NCBI GenBank assembly: GCA_046297835.1
Contig: JBKBHI010000006.1
Coordinates: 1-64,000 of the forward strand
Source of the DNA: CAMAVH01 sp046297835
GTDB taxonomy: Bacteria > Pseudomonadota > Alphaproteobacteria > SMXQ01
Reading direction: 5' to 3'
Length of the DNA: 64,000 nt
Shown: one piece after another, positions 26,027-33,769 of the stretch
Position numbering within the stretch: position 1 is the stretch's first letter
Layout of the letters: each line of letters starts with the position of its first letter
Translations under genes and position numbers: made by a program
The notes under the pieces: model-generated
The model's input: the letters and a program-made list of their open reading frames with translations, nothing else
The model's database searches: none
Told to the model about the DNA's origin: nothing

Positions 26027-27147
26027 GCGATAAAACCCGGCTCGTGACGCGCGGCCCGGTGCTGCGACCCGGCATCGACGCCATCGAAGCCTATGTCGGC
26101 GGCAAGTCGAAGATCGCCGGCAACGCCAATCCCATCAAGCTGTCGTCGAACGAGAGCGCGCTCGGGCCGAGCCCGAAGGCGGTGGACGCCTACAACAAGG
26201 CTGCCGCGGCGATGCATCGCTATCCCGACGGCGGCGCGGCCCTGCTGCGCGAGGCCATTGGCGCGCGCCACGGGCTCGATCCCGAGCGCATCATCTGCGG
26301 CGCGGGCTCCGACGAGATTCTCGGCCTCTTGGCGCGCGCTTATGCCGGGCCGGGCGACGAGGTGCTCTATAGCGAGCACGGCTTCCTGATCTATCCGATC
26401 GCCGCCCATTCGGTCGGCGCGGTGCCGGTCACGGCCGGCGAGACCAACCTCACGGCCGACGTCGACAAGCTGCTGGCCAAGGTCACGCCGCGCACCAAGC
26501 TGGTCTACATCTCCAATCCGAACAATCCGACCGGCAGCTATCTGCCGGCGGCGGAGATGAAGCGCCTGCGCGCCGGATTGGCCGACAATATCGTGCTGGT
26601 GATCGACGCCGCCTATGCCGAATTCGTCACCGCCAACGATTACGAGGCCGGAGTCGAGTTGGTCGACGCCTCGGTCGGCAATGGCGACAACGTCGTCATG
26701 ACGCGCACCTTCTCGAAGATTTACGCCATGGGCGGGTTGCGGCTCGGCTGGGCCTACGGTCCGGCGCGCATGATCGACCATCTCAACCGCATCCGCATGC
26801 CGTTCAACGTCGGCTCGGCGACGCAAGCCGCCGGCATCGCCGCGGTCGAGGACGTCGAATATGTGAGCCGCGCGCGCGACCATAACGAGCGCTGGCGCGT
26901 CTGGCTGAGCGAGGAATTGAGCAAGCTCGGCTACGACGTCGCGCCGAGCGTGGCCAATTTCGTGCTGGTGCGGTTCGGCAGCCAGGCGAAAGCCGAGGCC
27001 GCCGACGCGTTCCTCACCGCGCGTGGCATCATCGTGCGCCAGGTGCCGAAATACGGCCTGCCCGACGCCTTGCGCGTCACCATCGGCCTGGAAGACGAGA
27101 TGAAGGCGGTCGTCGCCGCGCTCGCCGACTTCAAGAAGGGCGCGTGA
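26023..27147 (+). CDS. hisC: Histidinol-phosphate/aromatic aminotransferase
   Basis: A 374-residue class I/II PLP aminotransferase. The substrate loop is NPIKLSSNESALGPSPKAV, the asparagine contact lies in ISNPNNPTGSYL, the cofactor lysine in TFSKIYAMGGLRLGWAYG and the phosphate-binding Arg near the C-terminus. HisC homologues between chorismate mutase and TyrC genes also transaminate prephenate, phenylpyruvate or hydroxyphenylpyruvate, so this copy may serve tyrosine/phenylalanine synthesis rather than histidine. It overlaps both neighbours by a few bases. Confidence 0.9.
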   Translation: MSDKTRLVTRGPVLRPGIDAIEAYVGGKSKIAGNANPIKLSSNESALGPSPKAVDAYNKAAAAMHRYPDGGAALLREAIGARHGLDPERIICGAGSDEILGLLARAYAGPGDEVLYSEHGFLIYPIAAHSVGAVPVTAGETNLTADVDKLLAKVTPRTKLVYISNPNNPTGSYLPAAEMKRLRAGLADNIVLVIDAAYAEFVTANDYEAGVELVDASVGNGDNVVMTRTFSKIYAMGGLRLGWAYGPARMIDHLNRIRMPFNVGSATQAAGIAAVEDVEYVSRARDHNERWRVWLSEELSKLGYDVAPSVANFVLVRFGSQAKAEAADAFLTARGIIVRQVPKYGLPDALRVTIGLEDEMKAVVAALADFKKGA

Positions 27148-28091
27148 TGGCCAAGACGCTCGCCAAGAAAAAGCCGGCCGCGAAAAAGCGCGCCGCGAAG
27201 AAGGCGAAAGCCGCGCCGCTGTTCAAGAAGCTGGCGCTGATCGGCCTCGGCCATATCGGCTCGTCGATCGCCTGGGCGGCGAAGAAGCATGGCCTCGTCG
27301 GCGAGATCGTCGGCACGGCGCGCACCGCCGCGACGCGCAATACGGCCAAGCGGCTCGGCTTCATCGACGCCGCCGTCGCCGATCCGGCCAAAGCGGTGAA
27401 GGACGCCGATCTCGTCATCGTCTGCGTGCCGGTCGGCGCCTGCAAGGCGGTGGCCCAGGCCATCGGCCCGCGTCTGGCGCCCGGCGTCATCGTGTCCGAC
27501 GTCGGCTCGGTCAAGCAGACGGTGATCAAGGACATGGCGCCGTTCCTGCCCAAGCACGCGCATTTCGTGCCCGGCCATCCGCTCGCCGGCACGGAAAATT
27601 CCGGGCCGGCCTCGGGCTTCGCCGAACTGTTCGCGAACCGCTGGGTGATCCTGACGCCGCTGGCGAAGGGCGATCCGAAAGCGACGGCGAAGCTGCGCGC
27701 CTTCTGGGAAGCCATCGGCTCGAACGTCGACGTGATGGACGCGGCGCATCACGACCGCGTGCTGGCGATCACCTCGCATCTGCCGCACCTGATCGCCTTC
27801 ACCATCGTCGGCACGGCGACCGAGCTGGAGAAGCATCTGCGCGGCGAAGTGATCAAATACGCCGCCAGCGGCTTTCGCGATTTCACCCGCATCGCCGCGT
27901 CGGACCCGGTGATGTGGCGCGACATCTTCCTCAACAACAAGGAGGCCGTGCTGGAAATGCTCGGCCGTTTGAACGAGGATCTGTCGGCCATGCAGCGCGC
28001 GATCCGCTGGGATCAGGGCGACAAGCTGCAGAAGAAGTTCGCCAAGACCCGCGAGATCCGCCGCAGCATCGTCAAAGCCGGCCAGGCTTAA
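27147..28091 (+). CDS. tyrC: Prephenate/arogenate dehydrogenase
   Basis: A 314-residue NAD(P)-dependent enzyme for tyrosine synthesis. After a very basic tail (MAKTLAKKKPAAKKRAAKK) comes the Rossmann loop ALIGLGHIGSSIAWAAKK, then IVSDVGSVKQTVI, the catalytic His region FVPGHPLAGTENSGP and ITSHLPHLIAFTIVG. It oxidatively decarboxylates prephenate or arogenate. The start ATG overlaps the hisC stop (TGATG); a GTG one codon upstream is also possible. The lysine-rich tail is not part of the family core. Confidence 0.9.
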   Translation: MAKTLAKKKPAAKKRAAKKAKAAPLFKKLALIGLGHIGSSIAWAAKKHGLVGEIVGTARTAATRNTAKRLGFIDAAVADPAKAVKDADLVIVCVPVGACKAVAQAIGPRLAPGVIVSDVGSVKQTVIKDMAPFLPKHAHFVPGHPLAGTENSGPASGFAELFANRWVILTPLAKGDPKATAKLRAFWEAIGSNVDVMDAAHHDRVLAITSHLPHLIAFTIVGTATELEKHLRGEVIKYAASGFRDFTRIAASDPVMWRDIFLNNKEAVLEMLGRLNEDLSAMQRAIRWDQGDKLQKKFAKTREIRRSIVKAGQA

Positions 28092-28102
28092 GCCGTCTCT
28101 CA

Positions 28103-28217
28103 TCGTCATGCTCGGGCTTGAGTCCGACCATAGGTCGGCCTTCGGCCGAGCGGCATCCATGCCGCAAATTCCTGAGCGCTGGATAAATGGACCCTCGGAT
28201 CAAGTCCGAGGGTGACG
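28103..28217. repeat. Two-hairpin dispersed repeat, copy A
   Basis: The element runs from TCGTCATGCTCGGGCTTG to CTCGGATCAAGTCCGAGG and GTGACG. Two inverted repeats are separated by a variable middle that here contains a further GGTCGGCC/GGCCGAGC hairpin. It fills the gap between the convergent tyrC and exoD genes. Related copies are at 30812, 30973 and 43528. Confidence 0.8.
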
Positions 28218-28228
28218 AACTATCGCGC

Positions 28229-28948
28229 CTACCAGCGGGTGACCATCTCGATCAGCGTGTGCCAATGCTGGTCGATGATGTGCCACAGGCCGCCGACGAT
28301 CATCGCCAGCACCACCATCGAGGCGACCGCGATGCCGAGGCCGGCCATGATGAACAGGCCGTCGCGCTCCAGCATGCCGAGCGCCATGAAGGCGCAGGCC
28401 ACCGCCGGCAGGAAGTTCGCGCCTGGGATGGGCAGGAACAAGATGAAGCCGAGCCACAGCACGGCCGCGCCGACGATGTTCTCGGCCGGCGGGCTCATCA
28501 GGAATTCGAAGCGCGGCTTGATCAGCTTTTCCATGCGCTCGACCCAGGGGATGGCGAAGGCGAGAATCTTGACCACGGTGGGGCCGGGCATGGTGCGGTT
28601 GGCGAGGAAGCTGGGCAGCCACATCTGGCTCAGGCCGATCATGATCTGCACCGCCGGCAGCATGATGAGCAGGCCGAAGATGGTCGACATGCCGGGGATC
28701 TGCGGCGTGATGTTGGGCAGCGCCATCAACAGGATGATCGCGCCGAAGGCGCGCGTGCCGAGTCGCGAGACGAGCCAGCCGACGGTGATGCTGGCCTCGT
28801 CGGCCACGTCGTCGCGCAGCCGCCGCAGCACTTCCGAGGTCTTGATGTGCGACTCGCGCTTGGGATGGTCGCGCACGGCGTCGACGGGCGCGTGCGGCGG
28901 CGCGGCTGGGCGCTCGCGGGAGTCCTCGTCGCTGTTGGGCGTCGTCAT
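28229..28948 (-). CDS. exoD: Exopolysaccharide synthesis protein ExoD
   Basis: A 239-residue membrane protein of the ExoD family. The N-terminus has SEVLRRLRDDVADEASITVG, then several hydrophobic helices including FGAIILLMALPNITPQIPGM and LPAVQIMIGLSQMWLPSFL, and a second helical block after an amphipathic VERMEKLIKPRFEFL region. Mutants in rhizobia affect exopolysaccharide output, but the biochemical role is unknown. It is preceded by the DUF2125 gene 25 bp upstream on the same strand, so the two may form a unit. Confidence 0.88.
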   Translation of the reverse strand: MTTPNSDEDSRERPAAPPHAPVDAVRDHPKRESHIKTSEVLRRLRDDVADEASITVGWLVSRLGTRAFGAIILLMALPNITPQIPGMSTIFGLLIMLPAVQIMIGLSQMWLPSFLANRTMPGPTVVKILAFAIPWVERMEKLIKPRFEFLMSPPAENIVGAAVLWLGFILFLPIPGANFLPAVACAFMALGMLERDGLFIMAGLGIAVASMVVLAMIVGGLWHIIDQHWHTLIEMVTRW

Positions 28949-28973
28949 GGAGTTCCCCGGCCGTCGCGCGCGG

Positions 28974-30023
28974 TCATGTCGCCGGCCAGACGATCGGCCG
29001 CAGCGTGAACAGCGGCACCGGCCCGACCGAGAGGCGCTGATTCTGGATCGTCAAAGGCACGGCGATTTCGGGCGCGCCGCCGGTCAGCGGCGTCTTGGCG
29101 AGCAGCGACAGCAGAGTCTTGGCGGCGACGGCGTCGTCGGCGTCGAGCGCGCCTTGCGTCACGAGCAGATCGATGGTTTCGCCATAGCCGGTCATGGTGG
29201 CGGTGAAGGCGGCGAGCGGTTGCAACTGGCCGTCGAGCGCCACGGTGCCTTCGGCGCGCAAGCGCAGCGGACCCCAGCGCAGCGTGAAGGTCTCGACCTC
29301 GACGGTGCCGCCGGCGTCGCGCCAGGCGGCGACGCTCGCCGTGTTGATTTGGGGGCCGATCGCGCCCATCACTTCGGCTTCGAGGTTGAGCGCATCGACG
29401 AGCGCGCCGAGCGGTCCGGGCAGCAAGCCGGACGGCAAGATCAGATCGTCGAGCGCCACGGTCAGGCCGGCGCTCGGCACGTTGGCGCTGGCGGGACGGC
29501 GATTGTGGAAGGCGTTGATCAGCGCGCTCTTCAGCGTGAAGGTTCCGCTGACGCCGTCGATGGTCAACGACGAGCCGCGCATTTCCAAGCCGGCGAAATA
29601 TTGCTCGCCGCGCCGTTGCACGCGGGCGAGGCCGTCATTGGTGGCGGCGGCGAAAGCGACCGGCACGCCGAACAACTCGGCGACCACCTTGTGCTCGCCG
29701 GAGAAATCGGCGCGCGCGCGCGTCGGCGCGAAGGGCGAGGCGCGCAGGCGCAACGTCGGGGCTTGCCAGCGCCACGGCGACGACGGGCCGCCGCCAGCGA
29801 TGGCGAACTCGTCGAGCCGGGCGCGGAAGTAGAGCGGGAAGCCGCTGACGACGAAGGGCTTGTAGGCGACGGCGTTGCCCGCGGCACGCCAGGTGGCGGC
29901 CCATTGCGTCACGTTGTCGCGCAGCCTCTCGGCGCCGAACATCCAGAAGCCGGACAGGCCGAGGCCCGCCAGCAGGAAGACCAGCAACGTCGTGATCAGC
30001 AGGCGGCGGGCGATGTCGGTCAT
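28974..30023 (-). CDS. DUF2125 domain protein
   Basis: A 349-residue protein with an N-terminal signal anchor (LLITTLLVFLLAGLGLSGFW) followed by a periplasmic beta-rich domain: VAYKPFVVSGFPLYFRARLD is the recognisable DUF2125 start, later GGTVEVETFTLRWGPLRLRA. Such proteins are conserved in alphaproteobacteria, likely at the envelope. Function is unknown. It is upstream of exoD in the same direction. Confidence 0.85.
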   Translation of the reverse strand: MTDIARRLLITTLLVFLLAGLGLSGFWMFGAERLRDNVTQWAATWRAAGNAVAYKPFVVSGFPLYFRARLDEFAIAGGGPSSPWRWQAPTLRLRASPFAPTRARADFSGEHKVVAELFGVPVAFAAATNDGLARVQRRGEQYFAGLEMRGSSLTIDGVSGTFTLKSALINAFHNRRPASANVPSAGLTVALDDLILPSGLLPGPLGALVDALNLEAEVMGAIGPQINTASVAAWRDAGGTVEVETFTLRWGPLRLRAEGTVALDGQLQPLAAFTATMTGYGETIDLLVTQGALDADDAVAAKTLLSLLAKTPLTGGAPEIAVPLTIQNQRLSVGPVPLFTLRPIVWPAT

Positions 30024-30123
30024 GAACGCGGAGCGAAGACTTTGCGACGGAGGAGGGCGACGGATATCTGCGACGGATGCGGGCCGGCGCGACGGAGGCT
30101 ATACTAACCGAAAGCCGGCCGGA

Positions 30124-30159
30124 GTCGAAGGCAGCGTCGAAGGCAGCGTCGAAGGCAGC
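30124..30159. repeat. 12-bp tandem repeat, three copies
   Basis: GTCGAAGGCAGC is repeated three times without gaps (30124, 30136, 30148). It lies in the 217-bp gap between the divergent DUF2125 and ChaC-like genes. A minisatellite rather than a CRISPR array, as there are no spacers. It could change promoter spacing for the ChaC-like gene. Confidence 0.85.
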
Positions 30160-30240
30160 GTCGCCAGCGGCGCCCGATCCGGGGCGGCAAGACCGGCGGG
30201 CATTCTCGGCCGCGCCACTTCATCTGGTGTGCCCTGCGCC

Positions 30241-30777
30241 ATGTCGTCGGATATTTGGATTTTCGCTTACGGCTCGCTGATGTGGAACCCGGGCTTTCCG
30301 CATATCGAATCGGAGCCGGCCTACCTGCGCGGCTGGCATCGCGCCTTCTGCGTCCAATCTCACCGCTATCGCGGCACGCCGGACAATCCGGGCTTGGTGC
30401 TCGGGCTGGATCGCGGCGGCTCGTGCCGCGGCGTCGCTTTCCATGTGGCTGAAGCCGATATGGACGCCGTGCTCAGAACCGTGGATGAGCGCGAGCTTGT
30501 CACGGGCGTCTATTTCCGCCGCCGCGTGAGCATCGAGATCGGCGAGCCGACGCACCGGCGCGTGGCGAACGCCTGGACCTACGTGACGGACCGCAGCCAT
30601 CTGCAATATGTCGGCAAGCTGGAGATGCCGGCAAAGGCGCGCATGATCCAAGGCGCGTGCGGCGCGAGCGGCACCAATCGCGACTATCTGGAAAACACGC
30701 TGGCGCATCTCACGGCGCTCGGCATCCGCGATCCCTATTTGCAGAAGCTGAAAGCGGAAGTGGACGCCTGCGGGTAA
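30241..30777 (+). CDS. Gamma-glutamylcyclotransferase (ChaC-like)
   Basis: A 178-residue protein with the cyclotransferase loop IFAYGSLMWNPGFPH, then LRGWHRAFCVQSHRYRGTP, LVLGLDRGGSCRGVAFHV and catalytic glutamate in VDERELVTGVYFRR. ChaC enzymes cleave glutathione to 5-oxoproline and Cys-Gly. The start at 30241 places the loop nine residues in, as in the family. The open frame continues upstream but without similarity. Confidence 0.88.
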   Translation: MSSDIWIFAYGSLMWNPGFPHIESEPAYLRGWHRAFCVQSHRYRGTPDNPGLVLGLDRGGSCRGVAFHVAEADMDAVLRTVDERELVTGVYFRRRVSIEIGEPTHRRVANAWTYVTDRSHLQYVGKLEMPAKARMIQGACGASGTNRDYLENTLAHLTALGIRDPYLQKLKAEVDACG

Positions 30778-30811
30778 AGGGGCAGTCCATCATCTTGCGC
30801 CGTCTTTTAGC

Positions 30812-30901
30812 CGTCATGGCCGGACTTGTTCCGGCCATCCACGACTTTTCTCATATCGGCACGGCAAGGCGTGGATGCCCGCAACAAGTGCGGGCATGAC
30901 G
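30812..30901. repeat. Two-hairpin dispersed repeat, copy B (divergent form)
   Basis: CGTCATGGCCGGACTTGTTC at the left and GCCCGCAACAAGTGCGGGC with ATGACG at the right make an element with inverted CGTCAT/ATGACG ends. Each arm folds as a hairpin: GGCCGGacttgttCCGGCC and GCCCGcaacaagtgCGGGC. It is the most diverged of the four copies. Confidence 0.7.
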
Positions 30902-30972
30902 AAGACGAATAGGCTTCTTTAAGGTTGGGTTTGACCCCAGAGCTCTTTTCAGCGGCGATCGGGTTTCCCTCA

Positions 30973-31059
30973 TCGTCATTGCCCGGCTTGACCGGGCAAT
31001 CCAGGGCAAGCGCTTGAGCGCTTGAACCATGGACCCTCGGGTCAAGCCCGAGGGTGACG
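30973..31059. repeat. Two-hairpin dispersed repeat, copy C
   Basis: TCGTCATTGCCCGGCTTGAC begins the left hairpin (TTGCCCGG/CCGGGCAA) and ACCCTCGGGTCAAGCCCGAG the right one, ending GTGACG. The right arm is nearly identical to copies A and D, the left arm is not, suggesting modular exchange. Confidence 0.75.
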
Positions 31060-31073
31060 GTTGGTGGAATGAA

Positions 31074-33446
31074 TCACCCGCACTTGGAATAGGCGCAGCT
31101 GAGGCAGCTGTCGCAGCCTTCCTGCTTGATCAGGCTGGCTTGGCCGCATTTCGGGCATTGGCGAAAGCGCGCGTCGGGCGCGGCTTTCGCGCCATGCTCG
31201 CGATGCGCGTGATCATGGTCATGCGCCGGATGGTCGCCGCGGTTCACCACCTGGCGGCTCAGCATTCCCTCGCGCTTTTCCTGCGGGTTGGGCAGGAAGC
31301 CGATCTCGATCATGTGCTTCTCGATCACGTCGCCGATGGCGGCGAGCAGCGACGGCACGTAGCGGCCGTCCATCCATTGTCCGCCGCGCGGATCGAACAC
31401 CGCCTTCAATTCCTCGACCACGAACGACACGTCGCCGCCGCGGCGGAACACCGCCGAGATCATGCGCGTCAGGCCGACGGTCCAGGCGAAATGCTCCATG
31501 TTCTTCGAATTGACGAAAATCTCGAAGGGGCGCACGCGGCCGTCCTGCACGATGTCGTTGATCGTGATGTACATGGCGTGCTCGCTCTCGGGCCAGCGCA
31601 GCTTGTAAGTGCGGCCTTCCAGCTCGCCCGGCCGGTCGAGCGGCTGGGTCATGTAGACGACGCCGCCGGCCTCGAACGGATCGGCGAAGCGCGCCTTGGG
31701 CTTGTCGAGCGGCAGCTCCTGCTGGCCCTCTTCCTTGTCCTTCTGCGGCTTCACTTCGAGCACCGAGCCGGTGATGTCGTTCGGCCGGTAGGTCGTGCAG
31801 CCCTTACAGCCCGTCTCGTAGGCTTTCAGGTAGACGTCCTTGAACTCCTCGAAGTCGATGTCGACCGGCACGTTGATCGTCTTGGAGATCGAGCTGTCGA
31901 CATGCTTCTGCACGATGGCCTGCATCGCCACATGGTCGGCCGGCTTGAGCACCTGAGCATCGACGAAATAGTCGGGCAGCGGCGTATTGTCGCCCTTCAG
32001 GCGCTTGAACAGGCGGAAGGCGTAATCGCTCACCTCTTCCTCCTGGCGCGTGCCGTCTGGTAGCAGGATGCGGCGCGTGTAGGTGAAGCTGAACACCGGC
32101 TCCAGGCCCGACGAGACGTTGTCGGCGAGCAGCGAGATGGTGCCGGTCGGCGCGATGGAGGTGAGGAGCGCGTTGCGGATGCCGTGCTTCGCGATGGCGT
32201 CGCGCACGTCGGCGTCGAGGCCGAGGATCGTGTCGCCGGAGAGATAGGCGTCCTTGTCGAACAGCGGGAACGCGCCCTTTTCCTTGGCGAGTTCGGTGGA
32301 CGCCAGATAGGCCTCGCGCTCGATGGCGGCCATCCATTCGCCGGTCAGGCGCAGCGCCTCGGCCGAGCCGTAGCGCGCCCGGCACATGATCAGCGCGTCG
32401 GCCAGGCCGGTGACGCCGAGGCCGATGCGGCGCTTGGCCTGGGCCTCGCGCGTCTGCTCTTCCAGCGGGAATTTCGAGACGTCGACGACATTGTCCATCA
32501 TGCGGACGGCGAGCGGCACCAGCGCGCGCAGGCGGTCCATGTCGAGCCGCGCCGTCTCCTCGAAGGGCTCGCGCACCAGGCGCGCGAGATTGATCGAGCC
32601 GAGCAGGCACGCGCCATAGGGCGGCAGCGGCTGCTCGCCGCACGGGTTGGTGGCGCTGATGCTCTCGCAATAATGCAGGTTGTTGCGGCGGTTGATGCGG
32701 TCGATGAAGATCACGCCCGGCTCCGCGTAGGAGTAGGTGGCGTGCATGATCTTGTCCCACAGGCCGCGCGCCTCGACGGTGCGATAGACCGTGCCGTTGA
32801 ACGTCAGGTCCCACGGCAGGTTGGCCTTCACCGCTTCCATGAAGGCGTCGGTGACGAGGACGGAGAGGTTGAACATGCGCAGCCGGCCCGGCTCGCGCTT
32901 GGCTTCGATGAAAGCCTCGATGTCGGGATGATCGCAGCGCATGGTCGCCATCATCGCGCCGCGGCGCGAGCCGGCGCTCATGATGGTGCGGCACATGGCG
33001 TCCCACACGTCCATGAAGGAGAGCGGGCCCGAGGCGTCGGCGCCGACGCCCTTCACCGGCGCGCCTTTGGGTCGCAGCGTCGAGAAGTCGTAGCCGATGC
33101 CGCCGCCCTGCTGCATGGTCAGCGCCGCCTCGCGCAGGTGCGCGAAGATGCCGCCCATGGCGTCGGGGATCGTGCCCATGACGAAGCAGTTGAACAGCGT
33201 CACCGAGCGGCCGGTGCCGGCGCCGGCGATGATGCGGCCGGCCGGCAGGAAGGCGAAATCCTCCAGCGCGCCGTAGAACTTGTCGGCCCAGGCTTGGCGG
33301 CTGTCGGGCCGTTCGGCCTCGGCCAGCGCGTCGGCGATGCGCCGCCAGGTGCCCTCGATGGATTTATCCACAGGGACGCCCTGGTCGTCCTTCAGGCGGT
33401 ATTTCATGTCCCAGATCTGCTGGGAAATCGCTGCGACTGACGCCAT
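31074..33446 (-). CDS. nrdJ: Adenosylcobalamin-dependent ribonucleotide reductase (class II)
   Basis: A 790-residue reductase that makes deoxynucleotides using coenzyme B12. The substrate-side Cys lies in TLFNCFVMGTIPDAMGG, specificity sequences are ATMRCDHPDIEAFIEAKREP, and the radical Cys loop is NPCGEQPLPPYGACLLGSIN. IAPTGTISLLADNVSSGLEP is the phosphate site. The C-terminus has a His-rich stretch and zinc ribbon CPKCGQASLIKQEGCDSC, as in class II enzymes that recycle with thioredoxin. Its dependence on adenosylcobalamin fits the adenosyltransferase gene at 51502. No NrdB-type subunit gene is nearby. Confidence 0.95.
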   Translation of the reverse strand: MASVAAISQQIWDMKYRLKDDQGVPVDKSIEGTWRRIADALAEAERPDSRQAWADKFYGALEDFAFLPAGRIIAGAGTGRSVTLFNCFVMGTIPDAMGGIFAHLREAALTMQQGGGIGYDFSTLRPKGAPVKGVGADASGPLSFMDVWDAMCRTIMSAGSRRGAMMATMRCDHPDIEAFIEAKREPGRLRMFNLSVLVTDAFMEAVKANLPWDLTFNGTVYRTVEARGLWDKIMHATYSYAEPGVIFIDRINRRNNLHYCESISATNPCGEQPLPPYGACLLGSINLARLVREPFEETARLDMDRLRALVPLAVRMMDNVVDVSKFPLEEQTREAQAKRRIGLGVTGLADALIMCRARYGSAEALRLTGEWMAAIEREAYLASTELAKEKGAFPLFDKDAYLSGDTILGLDADVRDAIAKHGIRNALLTSIAPTGTISLLADNVSSGLEPVFSFTYTRRILLPDGTRQEEEVSDYAFRLFKRLKGDNTPLPDYFVDAQVLKPADHVAMQAIVQKHVDSSISKTINVPVDIDFEEFKDVYLKAYETGCKGCTTYRPNDITGSVLEVKPQKDKEEGQQELPLDKPKARFADPFEAGGVVYMTQPLDRPGELEGRTYKLRWPESEHAMYITINDIVQDGRVRPFEIFVNSKNMEHFAWTVGLTRMISAVFRRGGDVSFVVEELKAVFDPRGGQWMDGRYVPSLLAAIGDVIEKHMIEIGFLPNPQEKREGMLSRQVVNRGDHPAHDHDHAHREHGAKAAPDARFRQCPKCGQASLIKQEGCDSCLSCAYSKCG
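33364..33372 (+). promoter_or_regulatory. DnaA box within 5' end of nrdJ
   Basis: A perfect TTATCCACA lies within codons of the N-terminal VDKS segment of nrdJ. It is one of two perfect matches within 340 bp. The match may be incidental because it is coding. Confidence 0.35.
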
Positions 33447-33692
33447 GGACCGCTGTCTCCGACGATAAAAACGCCGCCCGACGGAGGACCGGGGCGGCTG
33501 AACGCGATGAACGGGAAACCGAGGCCGATCTTACGGCCGGCGCGCCGGGAAGACAATGTTCTCCATGTGTTCCACATCCGCTTGAGCATGATTAAACGAT
33601 TGAGATAATTATAAAAAATCGCCTGGAAAATTTCTTATCCCGGCTATCCACCGCCAATGAGCGCAGCGGATATATGGTATTAGCCCACAGGT

Positions 33693-33701
33693 TTATCCAC
33701 A
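33693..33701 (+). promoter_or_regulatory. Perfect DnaA box upstream of nrdJ
   Basis: TTATCCACA matches the DnaA consensus exactly and is preceded by a related CCCACAGG. It lies about 80 bp upstream of the nrdJ -10 element. DnaA control of ribonucleotide reductase is known in other bacteria, so a regulatory site is plausible. Confidence 0.45.
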
Positions 33702-33722
33702 GGCGGCTGATGTCCAAATGCA

Positions 33723-33750
33723 AAAGGGCCGCCCGGCGGGGCGGCCCTTT
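33723..33750 (-). terminator. Rho-independent terminator of the tricarboxylate-type binding protein gene
   Basis: AAAGGGCCGCC and GGCGGCCCTTT form an 11-bp stem with a six-base loop, followed on the minus strand by a short T-rich stretch (TTTTGCATTT). It starts 19 bp after the stop of the gene at 33770. Confidence 0.75.
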
Positions 33751-33769
33751 CGGTCGTGCCTAAGGCCGA

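Larger units (their letters stand above)
30778..31073. other. Convergent intergenic region carrying repeat copies B and C
   Basis: This 296-bp gap between the ChaC-like gene and nrdJ holds two copies of the two-hairpin repeat and nothing else recognisable. The bases between the copies (30902-30972) show no gene. Confidence 0.7.
33447..33769. promoter_or_regulatory. nrdJ upstream region: AT-rich block and DnaA-like boxes
   Basis: This 323-bp gap holds no gene. A minus-strand -10 match TATAAT (33613-33608) lies about 160 bp before nrdJ in an AT-rich block (33585-33640). A near DnaA box CTATCCACC is at 33644-33652 and a perfect one further right. The left part (33447-33570) reads as the nrdJ leader with no B12-riboswitch box seen. 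The right end has the terminator of the binding-protein gene. Confidence 0.45.

Noticed and set aside
30124..30159. CRISPR array
   Set aside because: Repeat units are contiguous without spacers, as is the 28-bp array at 35033; both are simple tandem repeats.
33447..33610. Cobalamin riboswitch upstream of nrdJ
   Set aside because: No B12-box-like sequence (such as GCCACTG) was seen in the leader.
33585..33701. Replication origin
   Set aside because: DnaA boxes and AT-rich DNA occur, but the flanking genes (nrdJ, Bug protein) are not those around alphaproteobacterial origins, and only two perfect boxes are present.
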